From positions 310,001 to 374,000 of the forward strand of contig OZ244902.1 of assembly GCA_965221635.1 (NCBI GenBank): 64,000 bases of DNA, written 5' to 3'. The stretch's first letter is position 1; the number at the start of each line of letters is the position of its first letter. The position numbers and the translations under genes were made by a program. The notes below the pieces were generated by a model. The model was given only the letters and a program-made list of their open reading frames with translations, made no database searches and was not told the DNA's origin. The DNA comes from JAAXHB01 sp965221635 (GTDB lineage Bacteria > Actinomycetota > Acidimicrobiia > Acidimicrobiales > Aldehydirespiratoraceae). This document shows, piece by piece, positions 1 to 7,377 of the stretch.

Positions 1-1157
1 CGGTGTTTTCGATGCTCAACTCCGAGCAGCCCGACCTTTTCGGTGCGCCGCCGTTTCCGTCGATGATGATCAACTTCGGTTCGAACATGATGAAAACGTC
101 GGGGCCGCCCGAAATCGTGGAGCGCTTCATGAAGCGAATCCCGTTCATCGCGGCGATAGCACGGCGTTTCGAGGAGACCACGATCATGGCCGACATCGTG
201 CTCCCCGACTTGCACTACCTGGAACGTCTCACGCCTTTCGTGTACCAGCACCTTTCCTCGGGCGACGGTCGCCATTCTGTGTACGGGGCGAAACCGGTGG
301 TGGCGTCCACCATCGAGGGCCCGGTGCCCGGCGAGCAGTACGTGGACGCCATGCAGATCTACCTGGAGCTGGCACGGCGCAGCGGACGCCTCGAGCACCT
401 TTACGAGGCGTTCAACAACATCGCAAAGATGCGCGAGCCGTACAAGCTCGACCCGTCGGGCAGTTACTCGTATTTCGATTTGTGCGACCGCTGGCTGAGG
501 AACACCTTCGGAGACGACAAGGGCCTCGACTGGCACCTGCACGACGGGTTGTGGAGCGACGACAAGTCGGTGGTTGAGAAATACCCGCGGCCGTTCTTCG
601 ATGCGCGGGCGCAGGTGTACTTCGAGTTCATGCTGGCCGCCAAGGAAGACCTTGAACGCACCGTGGAGGAGCTCGGCATCTACTGGGAGACCGACGACTA
701 CCAGCCGCTTCCGGACTGGAAACCCGGACCTGCCTACGAGCGCACAGCGCCCCATGACCTGTTCGTGGTGAACATGAAGGTGCCCAACCATGCGCTTTCC
801 CACACCCACAAGAACACGATCCTGAACACCCTTTCGAGACGCCACAACGACCTGAAGTCGGTGTGGATCAACCCGATCACCGCCGCGGGCAGGGGAATCA
901 CCAACGGTGACCTCGTGGAGATCGAAACATCCGGGGGTCGCCTCCAGACCGCCACCGCTCGGGTAACGGAATTGGTGCATCCGGAGGTGTTGGCCACCCA
1001 GGGCTGTGGCGGTGGTTGGACAAAGGACGGCTCGCAGGACGAAGTGAACTTCAACGCGCTGTTGAACATCGACGTTGACCACATCGACTTCGTGTCGGGC
1101 GCCCTGGATTCGGCCATAGCGGCCGACGTGCGCAAAGCAGAAGGAGGCCGGCGATGA
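1..1157 (+). CDS. Molybdopterin oxidoreductase catalytic subunit, C-terminal part (5' end outside window)
   Basis: This is the C-terminal ~385 residues of a MopB-family molybdoenzyme; the reading frame is open at the left edge, so the N-terminus and the FeS and Mo-ligand region are not visible. The last ~130 residues look like the molybdopterin dinucleotide-binding domain: NTLSRRH, then WINPITAAGRGITNGDLVEI, then a GCGGGW turn near the end. It is followed after 67 bp by a four-cluster FeS protein and then an NrfD-type anchor, the usual A-B-C order of complex iron-sulfur molybdoenzymes such as polysulfide, thiosulfate or DMSO reductases. The substrate cannot be named because the active-site half is missing. 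Family assignment is firm; specific function is open. Confidence 0.85.
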   Translation, partial: VFSMLNSEQPDLFGAPPFPSMMINFGSNMMKTSGPPEIVERFMKRIPFIAAIARRFEETTIMADIVLPDLHYLERLTPFVYQHLSSGDGRHSVYGAKPVVASTIEGPVPGEQYVDAMQIYLELARRSGRLEHLYEAFNNIAKMREPYKLDPSGSYSYFDLCDRWLRNTFGDDKGLDWHLHDGLWSDDKSVVEKYPRPFFDARAQVYFEFMLAAKEDLERTVEELGIYWETDDYQPLPDWKPGPAYERTAPHDLFVVNMKVPNHALSHTHKNTILNTLSRRHNDLKSVWINPITAAGRGITNGDLVEIETSGGRLQTATARVTELVHPEVLATQGCGGGWTKDGSQDEVNFNALLNIDVDHIDFVSGALDSAIAADVRKAEGGRR

Positions 1158-1224
1158 TCGGGAGGGGTTCGGCGGGAGGGCAGGCAGCGGCCACAACGCG
1201 GGCTTTGGCCACAAGGCGGGCGTC

Positions 1225-1905
1225 ATGACGCGCTGGGGCATGGTGATCGACGCCACTCGATGCGTGGGCTGTCAGGCGTGCACCGTTGCGTGCAAGTCCG
1301 AGAATCAGTCACCAACCGACGCCTGGTATGCGCCTGTGATCGAATGGGAGTCGGGCGTGTTCCCTGACGCCACGCTCAACTACCTGCCGACGCTGTGCAA
1401 CCACTGCGAGGACGCGCCGTGTGTGACGGCGTGCCCGTCGGGGGCGATCCGCCGCCGCGACGACGGAATCGTGATCGCCGATGAGGACGTTTGCATCGGG
1501 TCAAGGGCGTGCATGGCGGCCTGCCCTTACGGCGCGCTGCATTTCTTCGACGGCCGACCCGAGGTTTCGATCACCTCCGCCGGCGCCGGTGACCACAACG
1601 GGGGCCCGCAAACCAGCCTGCCTGAGCGTTACGCCCATCAGAGCCACGTTCGTGGCGCAGTGTCGAAATGCACGTATTGCGCGCATCGCATTGATTTCGG
1701 CGTGGAGAACGGTTTGGAGGTTGGGGTGCATCCGCTGGCCACCCCGGCTTGCGTTGTGACCTGCCCCGCGGAGTGCCGCATCTTCGGCGATCTCGACGAC
1801 CCCGAAAGCAACGTCAGCCGCTACATCGCCGATCAGGGACCATCGGAGGTGTTGCGCCCAGACGCACAAACCGGCCCGAGCACGCTGTATGTGGGCTTGC
1901 CCTGA
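1225..1905 (+). CDS. 4Fe-4S ferredoxin-type electron transfer subunit (DmsB/PsrB/NrfC-like)
   Basis: Electron-transfer subunit expected to carry electrons between the molybdoenzyme and the membrane anchor. 226 residues, a normal length for the family. Cysteine clusters are visible in order: CVGCQACTVAC near residue 15, CNHCEDAPCVTACP near 58, CIGSRACMAACP near 90, and CTYC plus CVVTCPAEC near 150-185. In the third group the second cysteine is replaced by Ser93 (codon at 1501-1503). NarH has a tryptophan at the equivalent place and carries a [3Fe-4S] cluster there, so this protein may have three [4Fe-4S] and one [3Fe-4S] cluster (inference). The downstream anchor gene starts 11 bp after the stop. 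Confidence 0.9.
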   Translation: MTRWGMVIDATRCVGCQACTVACKSENQSPTDAWYAPVIEWESGVFPDATLNYLPTLCNHCEDAPCVTACPSGAIRRRDDGIVIADEDVCIGSRACMAACPYGALHFFDGRPEVSITSAGAGDHNGGPQTSLPERYAHQSHVRGAVSKCTYCAHRIDFGVENGLEVGVHPLATPACVVTCPAECRIFGDLDDPESNVSRYIADQGPSEVLRPDAQTGPSTLYVGLP

Positions 1906-1916
1906 GCGGTGATCAC

Positions 1917-2942
1917 ATGACCTCAACCGTTCATTCCCCGACGGGCGACGCCCACGCCGGTGAGCTGTCCCAAAACGCGTTCATGGAACAGTTCAGCCTG
2001 GAGCCGCGCACTCAGAGGGTGTGGGACACCAACCATGCTTTGTGGTTCACGCTGATGGGCCTCGGCGGCGGCGTGTTTTGCGCAGGGCGGATCCTGAACC
2101 TCACCCACAACCTCGGCGGCGTGCTGGGCATCCCCACCGTGGACATTGTGAGCTTCGTGGCGATCGCCATCGGCGGAGCGATCCTGGTGGCCGACCTCGG
2201 GCGGCCCTTGCAGTTCTGGCGGGCTTTCGCAAACGTGCGAAGCAGTTGGATCAGCTGGGGGGCGTGGTCTGATCTGATTTTCTTGGTGGTAGCCGGGCTG
2301 CTGGTGCTGCCCGCGCTGAGCATCGGCGGCGCCGAGCCCTTCGCGGGCCTGGGTTGGGATGCCCATGGAGACGACGGCGCCGGGTTGGTGCTCGAAATCG
2401 TGGCCGGTGTGGCAGCGGTGGTGGTGATGACCTACGCCGGGGCCGTGTTGGCCCGGCCACGTTCGATTCCGTATTGGAACTCTCCGCTGGTGCCCGGTCA
2501 GTTCCTGGTGTCCTCGTGTTTGATGTCGATGGGTGTGGTGATGGCCTTGCAGGTGTTCGCCGGCGAGCCGGTGAGTGCCGGGCAGATGTTGCTGTTCGCC
2601 GTTCTGGGCGCCGGGCTGCTGGTGTTGCTGGTCGCTCATCTGGTCACCAACACCGCAGCGCCCGGAAAGTCGCACAGCCTTGAACGGCTGCTGCGGGGCC
2701 GGCACCGGCGGTCTTTCGTTGGCGGGGTGATCGTGGGCGCCACTGCTGTGCCTGCTGTGGCTGGTTTCGTGGCGGTGTGGTGGAGCGACGCGCGTGACGT
2801 GGTGGCGATCGGTGGGGGTGTGCTGGTGCTGGTGGGCGGGTACTGCCTGCGGCTGATCACCTTGCGAGTGGGCATCTTCCCGCCGGTTCACATTCCGAGG
2901 GTCACCGGACGGGCCCGCAGCGCCGCGCAGCGGGGTTGGTGA
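1917..2942 (+). CDS. NrfD/PsrC-family polytopic membrane anchor subunit
   Basis: 341-residue integral membrane protein of the NrfD/PsrC type, the quinone-reactive anchor of the upstream molybdoenzyme complex. The ATG at 1917 is chosen because it follows the FeS subunit by 11 bp; the open frame continues upstream but only inside that gene. About eight to nine hydrophobic helices are visible, beginning with HALWFTLMGLGGGVFCAGRI and a second helix ending in a DLGRPLQFWRAF motif typical of the family. The gene ends in GGTGAG, where its TGA overlaps the next start, so translation with the ThDP enzyme genes is probably coupled. Confidence 0.87.
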   Translation: MTSTVHSPTGDAHAGELSQNAFMEQFSLEPRTQRVWDTNHALWFTLMGLGGGVFCAGRILNLTHNLGGVLGIPTVDIVSFVAIAIGGAILVADLGRPLQFWRAFANVRSSWISWGAWSDLIFLVVAGLLVLPALSIGGAEPFAGLGWDAHGDDGAGLVLEIVAGVAAVVVMTYAGAVLARPRSIPYWNSPLVPGQFLVSSCLMSMGVVMALQVFAGEPVSAGQMLLFAVLGAGLLVLLVAHLVTNTAAPGKSHSLERLLRGRHRRSFVGGVIVGATAVPAVAGFVAVWWSDARDVVAIGGGVLVLVGGYCLRLITLRVGIFPPVHIPRVTGRARSAAQRGW

Positions 2943-3463
2943 GCGCCATGGCGCTGGTGGCTGAAGCGCTCGACGCCGCCCATCAGGGGCTGCGAGCCGC
3001 GGGGATCAACTTCGTTTCGGGCCTGCCCGACGGCTGGCAGCGCAACCTGCACGAACGAGTGGAGAACGACCACGAGTTCACCTACGTTCCGGTGTGCAAC
3101 GAGGGCGTCGGGTTCTCGATCTGCGCCGGGGCGTGGCTCGGCGGCAAGAAACCGGCGCTGATCATGGAGAACAGCGGCCTTCGAGTGGCGTCGGAGTACA
3201 TCGCACGCATCTCGCTGGGAACCGGGGTGCCGGTCACGTTGTTGTTGTCGTACCGGGGTGACGTTGGGGAAACCGAACATTGGGGCATCCCCCACGGCAT
3301 CGTCGCCGAGCCCCTCCTGGAGGCGCTGCGCATCAAGTATCTGGTGGTCCGCCGTGTGGACGAACTGGCCCGCTCCATAGTGCGAGCCAAACGAATCGCC
3401 GAAGCCCAACTCCACCCCGCGGCGGTGCTGGTTTCCGGTGACTGCGTGTGGGACGACACCTGA
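2939..3463 (+). CDS. ThDP-dependent decarboxylase alpha subunit (sulfopyruvate/phosphonopyruvate decarboxylase-like)
   Basis: About 174 residues matching the N-terminal (PYR) half of two-subunit thiamine diphosphate decarboxylases such as sulfopyruvate decarboxylase ComD. Visible features are GINFVSGLPDGWQ at the N-terminus, the CNEGVGFSICAGAWLGGK segment holding the conserved glutamate that activates ThDP, and MENSGL, typical of the ComD/phosphonopyruvate decarboxylase group. The start is taken as GTG 2939, which forms a GTGA overlap with the preceding stop; ATG 2948 is an alternative. The ThDP-binding half is the next gene. The substrate (sulfopyruvate or another 2-oxoacid) is not settled by sequence alone. 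Confidence 0.75.
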   Translation: MSAMALVAEALDAAHQGLRAAGINFVSGLPDGWQRNLHERVENDHEFTYVPVCNEGVGFSICAGAWLGGKKPALIMENSGLRVASEYIARISLGTGVPVTLLLSYRGDVGETEHWGIPHGIVAEPLLEALRIKYLVVRRVDELARSIVRAKRIAEAQLHPAAVLVSGDCVWDDT

Positions 3464-4116
3464 TGGCCCTGGACCGTTACGAATGGCTCGGGCTTCTGGC
3501 GCACAGGGTGCCCGAAGACGCGCTGGTGATGTCCACCTACATCGGGGCTGTTTCGTTCGAATGGGCTCACCACACCGAAGAGCACCCGCGCAGCGCCCAT
3601 CTCGGCCAGATGGGTGACGTGATCGGCATGGCCATCGGGCTGGCCCTGGCGCTTCCCCACCGGCGGGTGGTTTGCCTCGACGGTGACGGCAGCGTGCTGA
3701 TGGAACTGGGCCAGCTCGTTGCCCTGGGCGATCAGCAGCCGTCCAACCTGGTGGTGTTCGTGGCCGACAACGGCGTGTACGAATCGATCGGCTGGGGCCC
3801 CGGGGGTCGCAGGCGCACCGCCACCTCCGGGCGGGTGAACCTCGCCGAGGTGGCCGCGGGTTGCGGCGTGCCCTACACCGCTGACGTGACCGAATTCGAC
3901 GAACTCGGCGCCGAAATCGACCGGGCGTTCTCCGAGCAGACGTGCAGCTTCATCAACGTGCGCACTGAGCCGGGCCGGTCACATGTGAGACCCCGCCGAA
4001 CCGACGGATTCGAGGACAAGTACCGCTTCGTGCGTTACGTGGAACGACTCGAAGGCATCTGGATCACAGGAGTCCCACCCCAGGACATAGCCCTGATGAC
4101 CGACAACACCCCCTAG
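3463..4116 (+). CDS. ThDP-dependent decarboxylase beta subunit (sulfopyruvate decarboxylase-like)
   Basis: 217 residues matching the ThDP-binding (PP) half of two-subunit 2-oxoacid decarboxylases. The cofactor motif is visible: CLDGDGSVLMELGQL followed by VFVADNGVYESIG, the GDG...N pattern that binds Mg-ThDP. The ATG at 3463 overlaps the TGA of the alpha subunit (TGATG), so the two are translationally coupled and should form one enzyme. The alpha subunit is in turn coupled to the NrfD gene, so the decarboxylase belongs to the molybdoenzyme operon. A role in removing CO2 from a sulfonated or phosphonated 2-oxoacid is the family precedent; the link to the redox complex is inference. Confidence 0.75.
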   Translation: MALDRYEWLGLLAHRVPEDALVMSTYIGAVSFEWAHHTEEHPRSAHLGQMGDVIGMAIGLALALPHRRVVCLDGDGSVLMELGQLVALGDQQPSNLVVFVADNGVYESIGWGPGGRRRTATSGRVNLAEVAAGCGVPYTADVTEFDELGAEIDRAFSEQTCSFINVRTEPGRSHVRPRRTDGFEDKYRFVRYVERLEGIWITGVPPQDIALMTDNTP

Positions 4117-4192
4117 TCCCAACCCCCCAAATGGTCCCAGCCCCCCTCAAGCCACAACAACATCAGCAGCCAAGAAGTCCACCCCTTGCTTA

Positions 4193-4326
4193 TGGGGGTT
4201 AGGGGGTTGGTTGGCGGGGTGGGTCTTTTGGGTTGCGGGCGAGGATCAGGTTTGCGGCTACTACTGCCACTGCTCCTCCCAGCACCAGGGTGGTGTTTAC
4301 GCCTTCGAGGCTTCCGGCGCCCAGGC
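4193..4326. repeat. 134-bp direct repeat, copy A (duplicated 3' end of EamA transporter gene)
   Basis: This segment repeats 7244-7377 with one mismatch (T at 4298 versus G at 7349, synonymous). Read on the minus strand it encodes the last ~42 residues of the transporter at 7250-8254, including the stop codon at 4199. Beyond 4326 the sequence diverges at once, so this copy is a detached gene end. The 2.9 kb between the copies looks inserted. Confidence 0.9.
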
Positions 4327-4406
4327 TGAAGAAGAGGCGGCCCCGGTCCCAGTAGGTGACCCTGCCGCGGCATCCGCCCAATCGGAGCGCGTAGCCCTGG
4401 CGCCGA

Positions 4407-4598
4407 TCAGGTCGGCAAGCCGTGCTCGTCGTAACCCAGGATCTCGTCAGGCTCGCGACTGTCGAGCACCTCAAGCCGAGAAAAGCGCGCCACGATGTCA
4501 TCAATGGCGGCGGCCAGATCGTCACGCTCGCCCGGAGCGGCACCCACCTCCTCAGACGCGCCAACCTCCACCCCCTCAACCCCACCATCAGCGGTCAT
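4407..4598 (-). pseudogene. VapB-type antitoxin remnant (Rv0623-like C-terminus)
   Basis: A 63-codon frame whose last ~35 residues match the C-terminal part of PSK_trans_fac/Rv0623-like VapB antitoxins: DDIVARF, then the signature SREPDEILGYDEHGLP at the very end. The first ~20 residues are low-complexity Gly/Val/Glu and lack the ribbon-helix-helix DNA-binding region that the family needs. No PIN-domain (VapC) start codon or DT-rich N-terminus follows downstream, where a toxin gene would normally overlap. I read it as the leftover of a VapBC pair broken by the rearrangement that made the flanking direct repeat. It could still be translated as a short peptide. Confidence 0.5.
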
Positions 4599-4808
4599 GG
4601 CAACGAGGCTACTTGAACGTACATGCGCACTCCCACGCCGGAGTGGAATATGATGAGTGATCCCCTGCTAATTCAGATAGTCTCCTGATATGTCCAGTAT
4701 TTTGAAATATCGGCAGTCGGCACCACCGTCCCGGAGCCGCGCCAACCTTCGTGGGGGGCCAGGATCACCTGTCCGCTTCCTTGGCGCGCATCAGCGGCAG
4801 GGCAACCA

Positions 4809-5585
4809 ATGACGTCGCTAGTGCAAGCCATTCCCTTCGTGTTGATCGCGCTCGTGCCGGGCGCGTTGCACACCTGGGCGCTCGAGCGGCAGACGCCCCT
4901 GTACGAGAACCGCCTTCGAGACAGGATCGTTCAGTACGTCGGAGTGTCTGCTACCTACCTGGTCGTCTCAGCTGGGCCGCTCTACTGGTGGTATGCAAAC
5001 CACTGGGACGGTTTCACCCACGGTCGAGCTTCCCCCTGGTGGGTATGGGCCTTCATTGCCGCCTACGTGGGCATTCCATTCCTGGTGGGGACATGGATAG
5101 GCCATGATCCTGACTTCCTCCGTCGAACATTGCCCAGCGTGGCACGAAGGACCTCCCCCAAGCCCCCGACTGCTTGGGACCATCTGTTTCAGCCTGTGAG
5201 AACGCGGGCGAGGCCGCGAAGTGGCAGTCGGATGGACCCGAACAGTGCCGTCCTGGTGTTCCAACTCAAGGCGGGTGAGGGAGAACAGGCCAACGGACCG
5301 GGACCTGTGTGGATGGCCGGACTGTGGGGCGAATACGAGTACAACCCGCCTAAACGCCGAAGCTCCCACGCCTCCGGCTACCCGGGAAGAATCCATGACC
5401 TCTACTTGCCCTGCACGGTGAGGGTGGACGCATCAACGGGCCACTTCATCCTGGGCAGGACCGGCAGACCCGTGGTAGAACGTTCGGCGCTCCTCGTTCG
5501 CTGGGAGGAGATCCGGATCATGCGCATCATCTACCTGAGGGGTATCGTGTCAGACAAGCCACAAGAGAACCACCGGCGGAGGTGA
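4809..5585 (+). CDS. DUF6338 family membrane protein
   Basis: 258 residues. The N-terminal ~110 residues hold three hydrophobic segments (IPFVLIALVPGALHTW; VSATYLVVSAGPLYWWY; WVWAFIAAYVGIPFLVGTWI). The soluble C-terminal part has the pattern I associate with DUF6338: PTAWDHLF, VLVFQLKAGEG, WMAGLWGEYEYN and IHDLYLPCTV. The function of this family is not known. The gene lies in the insert between the two 134-bp repeats and is followed one base later by a 57-residue gene, so the two form a unit. Codon use is less GC-biased than in nearby chromosomal genes, consistent with acquisition. The ATG at 4809 is the first in the frame before the hydrophobic segment. Confidence 0.6.
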   Translation: MTSLVQAIPFVLIALVPGALHTWALERQTPLYENRLRDRIVQYVGVSATYLVVSAGPLYWWYANHWDGFTHGRASPWWVWAFIAAYVGIPFLVGTWIGHDPDFLRRTLPSVARRTSPKPPTAWDHLFQPVRTRARPRSGSRMDPNSAVLVFQLKAGEGEQANGPGPVWMAGLWGEYEYNPPKRRSSHASGYPGRIHDLYLPCTVRVDASTGHFILGRTGRPVVERSALLVRWEEIRIMRIIYLRGIVSDKPQENHRRR

Positions 5586-5586
5586 C

Positions 5587-5760
5587 ATGATGCCGAAACG
5601 GAAGACCAGATACATCGAATGGAGGACCACCGGCGGCTACACGGGGCCCAGGGGTACCGACCTGAGCATGTTTGAAGACGTCGGTTCACCTCTTGACCCG
5701 AAACCCCCCAGCCCCGAAACCGACCCCGAGTCGTCCCCAACCACGGAAGCGGCAAGCTGA
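5587..5760 (+). CDS. Small hypothetical protein downstream of the DUF6338 gene
   Basis: 57-residue protein beginning MMPKRKTRYIEWRTTGGYTG and ending in a Pro/Glu/Ser-rich tail. It starts one base after the stop of the DUF6338 gene, and a GGAGG ribosome-binding sequence (5578-5582) sits inside the end of that gene 4 bp before the ATG, so co-translation is likely. There is no membrane segment or recognised domain. The N-terminus is basic and the C-terminus acidic and disordered. Conservation of this pair in other genomes would show whether it is a real partner of DUF6338. Confidence 0.55.
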   Translation: MMPKRKTRYIEWRTTGGYTGPRGTDLSMFEDVGSPLDPKPPSPETDPESSPTTEAAS

Positions 5761-5905
5761 CAAACTAGAACGGAAGTGAGACTGGACGACCAATCGCCAC
5801 CTTCGCAAACTGCACTCCACTTACATACCCCAAGAGCAGCAATTCACCCGAAGGGCGGGGCAGTACATTTCGCATGATCCCCAAAGCGCCACATCATCGC
5901 TGCGC

Positions 5906-6237
5906 CTAACTCGACGATGCAGCCGCACTAGCTTGCGCTGCCCGGATCACACCTCCGCCCACTCGCCTTGGCCATTTGGGAGCATCTGCGGTCAGCGGCT
6001 TGCTGCCTTGCACGGAGGGCTCTGCACACCAAGTCCAAGCAAGGTCGCGCATGAACGATGAGCCCCCACTGTCGTCGTCTAGAGGAAGCGACAGCATACT
6101 CGCTACCGCATCATCTATCCGTTGCCTTGCTGGATCTCGAAAGGCCTCACGCGCATCCAGAAGTTCCTCCGCAAGAAGGTGAACTGATTCTTCTCGTACT
6201 CGAGCAGCAGCTTCCCGCAGTTGTTCGCTCCTAGAGG
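5906..6237 (-). pseudogene. C-terminal fragment of an unknown gene truncated by ISL3 insertion
   Basis: The minus-strand frame is open from the left edge of the ISL3 remnant (6237) to a TAG at 5906-5908, about 109 codons with no good start near the edge. The translated sequence is protein-like, with a charged helical stretch (SEQLREAAARVREESVHLLA followed by EELLDAREAFRD) and then DDDSGGSSFMRDLAWTW. The 5' part of the gene is missing because the element begins at 6238. I do not recognise the family. The last 8 bases before the element (CCTAGAGG) could be one half of a target duplication whose partner is lost. Confidence 0.45.
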
Positions 6238-7233
6238 GGCTTTTCGCGTTTGAGCGGGGTGCGGGGTTGTTGAGGTGCGTGTTGGCGCGGCACGAGGACT
6301 CCTAGATTCGTTGTGTCACGCAACCGAGTCTTGGGAGTCCTCGTGGAGATTGATGCTAGCCGTGTGTCTGAAATGTTGGTCGGGTTGGCCGATGTAAATG
6401 TCTTGGGAGCCGACGATTCGCCCGGGGGGCCGCTAGTGGTGGCGATGGCACCTCGTGAGCGACGCCCGCTGTGTGGGGGTTGTGGCACCGAGGCGCGGGT
6501 GAAGGAGCATCGCATGGTGGATTTGTGCGGTTTGACGTCGTTTGGGCGTTGTGTGGTGTTGCGGGTGCGGCGCACGCGTTGGTGCTTCCCGCAGTCGGTG
6601 TGTGGGGTTGGGTCCTGGACTGTTGAGCATCCTGAGATCGCACCGGCGCGTCACGCGTTGACTACAAGGGCCGGTAGGTGGGCAACGGAGCGGGTTGGTC
6701 GTTGTGGCTGGCCGGTGAGCGATGTGGCTGGGGTGCTGGGTGGCACACGGTGAACAACGCTGTGATCGCCTATGGCGAGGCGCTGATAGACGCCGACACC
6801 AACCGGGTCGGCGAGGTGGAGGCCGTTTCGCTCGATGAGACGCTGCTGGGACGCGAAGGGGACCGCAAACACAAGCGCTGGTCCACCCAGATCGTGGACG
6901 CGCGCACCGCTCAGCTGCTGGACATTGTGGAAGGTCGAGACGCTGCTGGGTCCACCAGGTGGCTCACCCAGCAGCCCCAGCGGTGGCTTGATGGAATCCG
7001 CTGGGCGGTTATGGACACGTCAGGGCCCTACAAGGCCGCCTTTGACACCGTGCTGCCCCACGCGGCGCAGCCGGTTGATCCGTTCCACGTCATAAGGCAC
7101 GCCAACTCCAAACTTGACGAGTATCGCCGCCGGGTGCAGAACGAAACGCTGGGCCATCGAGGCCGCAAGGCCGATCCGTTGTATCGATGCCGCAAACTGC
7201 TGCTCAAAGCCTCAGAACGTCTCGACCCCGCCG
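6238..7233 (+). mobile_element. Truncated ISL3-family element
   Basis: The left terminal inverted repeat GGCTTTTCGCGTTTGAGCGG starts at 6238 and matches the left end of the intact copy at 55073-56513. Similarity to that copy runs through most of the transposase and stops at about 7233; ten unrelated bases follow, then copy B of the 134-bp repeat. The right end and the last third of the transposase are missing, so this copy cannot move by itself. Confidence 0.85.
6343..7233 (+). pseudogene. ISL3-family transposase, frameshifted and 3'-truncated
   Basis: Compared with the intact 431-residue transposase at 55114-56409, this copy starts at the same GTG (EIDASRVSEMLVGLADV) and stays collinear to residue ~135. 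There it has lost 7 bp near 6730-6740, so the frame shifts between ...SDVAGVLGG and GWHTVNNAVIAYGEAL. The second frame then matches to SERLDPAG, where homology ends; the intact copy continues for ~130 more residues. The zinc-binding CGGCG motif near the N-terminus is still present. The product would be non-functional. Confidence 0.9.
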
Positions 7234-7243
7234 GGGCGTTTGG

Positions 7244-7377
7244 TGGGGGTTAGGGGGTTGGTTGGCGGGGTGGGTCTTTTGGGTTGCGGGCGAGGATCAG
7301 GTTTGCGGCTACTACTGCCACTGCTCCTCCCAGCACCAGGGTGGTGTTGACGCCTTCGAGGCTTCCGGCGCCCAGGC
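7244..7377. repeat. 134-bp direct repeat, copy B (within intact EamA gene)
   Basis: Second copy of the repeat at 4193-4326. Here it is continuous with the full transporter gene on the right, while on the left it abuts the truncated ISL3 element. The two copies are in the same orientation, 3051 bp apart. Confidence 0.9.

Noticed and set aside
4199..4588. 129-residue minus-strand frame spanning the repeat
   Set aside because: It is a chance fusion of the duplicated transporter end with unrelated sequence in another frame than the VapB remnant.
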